Assembly (NCBI GenBank): GCA_965153355.1
Contig: OZ231126.1
Coordinates: 90,768,001 to 90,832,000 of the forward strand
Direction of reading: 5' to 3'
DNA: 64,000 bases
DNA from: Flaccisagitta enflata
Taxonomy: Eukaryota; Chaetognatha; Sagittoidea; Aphragmophora
The notes beneath the pieces are model-generated. The model was not told the origin of the DNA. It was given only the letters and a program-made list of their open reading frames with translations, and searched no databases. Made by a program: the position numbers and the translations under genes. Positions 60,034-64,000 of the stretch are shown piece by piece; the stretch's first letter is position 1, and each line of letters opens with the position of its first letter.

Positions 60034-60224
60034 TTTTTGTGATCTCTAGTGTTAGAAGCCAAACTGACAGGAAGTCACTCGATGTTAGCCTAGCGTCGTT
60101 ATTCGTTCATCGTCGTCATTGCGCCAGTTTTGTGACCATGTAATGGCGAAGTGGGTATTCTCTCTTTTGTGCAATCATTTAGGGTCTTTGTCGCGTCGCC
60201 GCTCTTGAAAAAAAGTTTTGTAAT

Positions 60225-61105
60225 TCTCCGCTACATCGCGCTCCTTTTGGGCAGCGGCCACGAAGGGGCCGATGACCTATGCTTTCACACATGGGGAAAT
60301 TTCTCCTCCTCCCTCTCCTCTTTCTCCTCCTCCTCCTTCTCCGTCCCCCCCCCTGGCTTTGAAGCTCAAATCGCAGCCTCAAGCTCAAATCACAGTCTTG
60401 AGCTTGAATCCCAGGCTCAGGGCTCAAATTCTAACCTTACGGCTTAAATCCCAGCTTCATCGCTCATATTCCAATCTTTTGGCTCAAATCCCAGCCTTAT
60501 GACTCAAATTACAGCCTAGCATAGGTCATCGGTTCCTTCGGGGCCTGCTGACCTCTCATATCCCCCCCCTCCTCCTTCCTAGTCTCGAGACTAAAATCCA
60601 AGCTTTGAGGCTCAAATCCCCACTTTGAAGCTCAAATTCCAGCCTTGAGGCTCAAATCTCAGTCTCCAGGCTAAAATCCCAGCCTCGAGGCTCAAATCCC
60701 AGCCCTTAAGCTCAAATCCCAGTCTCAAGGCACAAATCCCAGCCTTGAAGCTCAAATCCTAGCCTCGAAGCTCAAATACCAGCTTCCTAGCTCAAATCCC
60801 TGCCCCGAAGCTCAAATCCCAACCTCAAAGCTCAAATCCCAGCCTCGAAGCTCAAATCTCAGCTTTGAAGCTGAAATCACAGCCTCGAAGCTCAAATCCC
60901 AGCCTCAAGACCCTAATCCAAGCCTCAAGGCCCCAATCCCAGCCTCCAGGCCCTAATTCCATCCTTGAAGCCCAAATAAAAATAGCATAGGTCATCGGCC
61001 CCTTTGGGGCCGCTGCCCCTCTAGCTACCTCACACCCACATACACTCACATTGGGGCTACGGGTACCGCTGACCATCTAACGCTTTTGCGAATATTTTTC
61101 CATAG
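60225..61105. mobile_element. Foldback element with about 20-bp minisatellite, between TMEM94 and NDUFA7
   Basis: The left arm TTTTGGGCAGCGGCCACGAA, GGGGCCGATGACCTATGCTTTC is mirrored at the right by GCATAGGTCATCGGCCCCTTTGGGGCCGCTGCCC (60985-61018). The right side extends to GGGTACCGCTGACCATCTAACGCTTTTGCG, the inverse of the outer arm at 18165. The centre (about 60355-60975) is around 30 units like CAAATCCCAGCCTCGAAGCT, interrupted at 60518-60560 by another arm copy, so two elements may be fused or nested. Confidence 0.75.
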
Positions 61106-61527
61106 TCGCTTTTTCTAGAGGTTTTGATTGCATAATGTAATTGTCTGGGTCGCCATGGCCATTCCGTACTGGTTTCTTGTCATCTTGTTTATTTTAGGGT
61201 TAACTATTACTAATAGTTATAAGTTCTTGACCAGAATCCTGGTTATTTCTTCGTGAATACACTAAATGTGTCTGAAACAATGATTCAATGAAGCCTGCAG
61301 CAAAACCGTGTTGGTCTGAATAATTTGTGAAAATTGGACAACAGGGAGGCGATATTGCAATAACCCGTTTCTTGACCTTGTAATATTCCAGTATTTTTCG
61401 TCTCCAGAATCTTTCAAAGAGATTTTTCAATTTTGATTTTCGATTATTTTAGGGATTGCTATTATGTAGTTAACGAGACTCTTGCTTATTTCATCGTCAT
61501 AATCCCCACGTTCAATCAGCCGTCATC
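61106..61527 (+). other. NDUFA7 upstream region
   Basis: About 420 bp lies between the foldback element and the NDUFA7 start codon. No core promoter motif is clear, and no coding sequence is seen. Confidence 0.4.
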
Positions 61528-63507
61528 ATGGCGAGGCGCCAAGTTACGCCCATCATCGCCAGGCTGAGAGACGCGCTCAACGGGAGAAAAACCATCGAGC
61601 ACAACAGGTCAGCAATCTATCGTTAAATACATTTGACTTTGACTAAAATGTCTGCCTCATTTTACTCAGTCGCCTTTTGTACACGCGCTTCACCCACGCT
61701 CCACTTACAGCCCTATGACCCACACTTAGAAGCAAGCTCACACTGTGATCACCACTTCAATCCTATGCCACGCCTTTGAGCTTTAATTTCTTTCAATTTC
61801 TTTCCACCAGGTATCACAAAGAACTTTCACCTCGGGATGTTCCGCCGGCCAATCTTCCGGGTGGACCGTCTCATCTGCTTTCGGCAAATTATTACTGCAA
61901 CCGCGACGGACGTCGTGCCAAGGAAGCTCCCACCATCATGACCAACACCAGCCAACGACTTCTGGCGTCCAGGTATTGCGATGATCATTTATTGTCGCTT
62001 TGTGTAATGTGTTAGCAGCGCTTATCTATCTATCTAGTTATCTATCAGTTTAGTCATGTATCAGTCTAGCTATGTATCAGTCTAGTTCTCTTTTTGCCTA
62101 GTTATCTCTCTAGTTATCTACATGTCTAGCTATCCATCTGTCTATTTATCTATCTGTCTAGTTATCTATCGGCCTTGTTATTTATCTGCCTAGCAGCCTG
62201 TACCTAAATGACAAAAAGCAATAAAGATCATGTTGTGGGACTGTCTTAGGATTCTATTGAAATCCATATTGGCATTGAAATTCCACTTTTAGGTGGCCGC
62301 GCCTTACCTTCTATAAACCCTACCCCTATAGAAAATCCAAAATTTCTCAAATTCCAAATCTGATTGCAGATTTGGAATCTGCACAAAAAACTGTCTTTTT
62401 TTGATATTCAAATTAGAAGGTGGTCAAAAGTGCTTTCAAATATTATGAAACATACCTTTCCTTTTAATTTCTTTGAAAAATCATTGAACTTACCTTGTTT
62501 AAAAATCTTTAGCGTGGATTTTGATAATGATCCCGAAGGAATTTTGAAAAAAGAAAAGCACTTTAACAGGCAGTTTTTCATGCAGATTTCAAATCTGCAG
62601 TCAAAATTTTGATTTAAGCAATTTGAAATTTTTAGTTTCCTATTGACCTATGCTATGGGAAGTTCAAGGTGTAAATTTTTAATGCTGAAAATGATGACAA
62701 CAGAAGCCCAAGACAGCTCCACAACATGAACTGCTCGTAGAATTTCGATTTTTTTGGTTTTAGTCATTTCAGTAAAGGCTACTGCCTAGTTATTTATCTT
62801 ACTAGTGTTTAGTAGCTTGTACCTAAATGACAAAAAGTGATAAATTTGGCATTCTACATGCACTTTATGTTGTGGGGCTGTCTTGGCCTCCTGTTAAGAT
62901 CAGTTTTGCCACTCAAATCGTACTCTAAGCTTTCCGCGTCTTACCCTTGGTAAAACCTACCTCTATGGGGAACCAAAAATTTCAAAGTGCTTAAATCTCT
63001 GTTTTGACTGCAGATTTGAAATCTGCAGAAAAAACAGTTAATTGTAAGTGCGGCCAGCAAGATGCAAAATTTTCAATCTGAAATTGATGTCATTAGAAGC
63101 CCAAGACAGCGTTACAACAAGAACTACTCGTGGACATCTGATTTTATTGTTTTTTGTCATTTCGGTACAAGGTAGTGTTTAGTCATGTCTTTCTAGTTAG
63201 CTATTTCCCTAGTTATTTATCTGCCTAGTTGTTTGTCTTCCTAGTTATCTATCTGTATTTCTTCTTCTGTATTACCCTTCACCCTCTTGAAAATCATCTC
63301 AAGATTCCGATTTGATTTCCACTTTCCAGTGCTGCCAGTTCTCTTCCGGTCATCGGGGCGACGAAATTCGCCAAGCCACCGACTCCCGGGGCCGTCTACG
63401 ATCCTTACTGCGACTACGATCGTGAGGGATACCTCGTCGAGGGAGACAGAGACGAAATTTGGGCGGACTACAACGCCAATAGAAAATTTAACAAGCCAGA
63501 AGCTTAG
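61528..63507 (+). CDS. NDUFA7: NADH dehydrogenase (complex I) 1 alpha subcomplex subunit 7 (B14.5a), 3 exons
   Basis: NDUFA7 is a non-catalytic accessory subunit of mitochondrial complex I. Exons: 61528-61607, 61811-61972, 63330-63507; both introns are phase 2, and the sum is 420 nt, giving 139 residues (human 113). The diagnostic core is in exon 2: YHKELSPRDVPPANLPG, then GPSHLLSANYYCNRDGRR, which parallels the human segment with [21 protein letters not shown]-type spacing. The N-terminus MARRQVTPIIARLRDALNG resembles the human RLIQRLRNWASG region. The C-terminal exon is longer than in mammals and acidic/aromatic (YDPYCDYDREGYLVEGDRDE), accounting for the extra length. ATG at 61528 is the only start that joins in phase. 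Intron 2 holds two foldback elements. The gene follows TMEM94 in the same orientation, about 1.5 kb downstream. Confidence 0.93.
62020..62200 (+). repeat. CTAGTTATCTATCTGTCT degenerate tandem repeats (NDUFA7 intron 2)
   Basis: Words such as TCTAGTTATCTATC and CAGTCTAGCTATG repeat irregularly. A short relapse of the same type occurs at 63180-63255, on the far side of the two foldback elements. Confidence 0.75.
62205..63175. mobile_element. Two adjacent related foldback elements (NDUFA7 intron 2)
   Basis: Element one (about 62205-62785) and element two (about 62816-63175) both start GTACCTAAATGACAAAAAG and end with the inverse (TTTTTGTCATTTC.GTA). Both contain GTTGTGG.GCTGTCTT near the left and AAGCCCAAGACAGC near the right, which are complementary. 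Both have the hairpin core CTGCAGATTTGAAATCTGCAG or a close variant. Boundaries are approximate. Confidence 0.7.
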
Positions 63508-63958
63508 AGAGGGGAGAGGAACTTTGGGGTTGTTCGTCAATGTGCACTTGTGACGACTTGGTTCCACGCTAAGTGAAAAAAAACCGTGATTATTTATTCA
63601 AAATGCGATAGAATGAATCTAAACTAGAAACAGAGATTTATCCTGACTGATGTTTCTACGCGTTTTTGCCTGGGGCTCTCGTTCTTGCTTCTCATTCTTT
63701 GAACCGATCGATTGCTTTGAATAGTTCCGCAAACCGGAATGCAAGATTTGATCCTTTCGTTGTAGTTAGTAATACAGATTTATATACAAGACAAGCGCGG
63801 ATCGAAGGAATTCTGGTGCCGCGGGGATAATGCCTCAAGATGGAAGAAACCTCAAACAATGGTAAAAGTCTTGAAGCAGGATGATCTCCACTCTGATTTT
63901 CTCATTTGCTAGTATGGCTAAAGTACTTCCAGACTGTTTGTCATTTGTCAACCTTTGT
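63508..63958 (+). other. NDUFA7 downstream region
   Basis: Non-coding sequence. No clear AATAAA follows the stop within the first 150 bases on the + strand. No other feature recognised. Confidence 0.4.
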
Positions 63959-64000
63959 GTCCGCGACGGAATATAATTCCGACGCGGACTATAATTCAAG
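63959..64000. mobile_element. Left end of the GTCCGCGAC element (cut by window end)
   Basis: The last 42 bases, GTCCGCGACGGAATATAATT, CCGACGCGGACTATAATTCA and on, match the left end of the 1080-bp insertion at 7091 with only a few differences, including the terminal hairpin. Confidence 0.75.

Overview
This is a repeat-rich animal nuclear sequence. All four protein genes are built from exons with GT..AG introns, they match metazoan families, and the telomere-like blocks use TTAGGG/CCCTAA. The repeat unit argues against most arthropods. The sequence does not fix the phylum; an invertebrate is likely, but that is inference.

Genes. RAB10 (vesicle-trafficking GTPase) is present twice on the + strand, at 5552-9622 and 41904-45407, inside a segmental duplication of about 5.2-5.8 kb. 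Both copies join into 600-nt coding sequences whose 199-residue products are identical. A minus-strand alkaline phosphatase is represented only by its last four exons (22527 down to 16461), ending in a probable GPI-anchor signal. A 12-exon TMEM94 homologue (P-type-ATPase-like ER membrane protein) occupies 47742-60033 on the + strand and encodes about 1801 residues. A three-exon NDUFA7 (complex I accessory subunit B14.5a) lies at 61528-63507 on the + strand. For every gene the inferred exons keep phase and sum to a multiple of three, which is the main support for the models.

Layout. 1-4040: non-LTR retrotransposon with one in-frame stop. 4.4-4.98 kb: microsatellites. 4.98-10.75 kb: duplication copy 1 with RAB10. 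10.75-16.4 kb: microsatellites, foldback elements and a tandem repeat of about 560 bp. 16.4-22.5 kb: alkaline phosphatase exons with transposon-filled introns. 22.9-33.5 kb: satellite block with degenerate CCCTAA repeats, 21 units of about 305 bp carrying a TTAGGGTTAGGG box, then a dozen units of about 146 bp. 33.5-41.35 kb: degenerate elements and a LINE-like relic. 41.35-46.54 kb: duplication copy 2 with RAB10. 46.8-60 kb: a TIR element, then TMEM94. 60.2-61.1 kb: foldback element. 61.5-63.5 kb: NDUFA7. The last 42 bases are the beginning of another copy of the element found in RAB10 copy 1.

The genes do not form a pathway. The unusual content is the mobile and tandem DNA: (i) a foldback family with inverted ends and an internal expandable 20-21 bp minisatellite (about 12 units in RAB10 copy 1, about 50 in copy 2); (ii) several short TIR elements with readable target-site duplications; (iii) a RAB10 splice acceptor present four times in copy 1 and once in copy 2; (iv) a stray duplicate of a TMEM94 exon in a later intron of the same gene.
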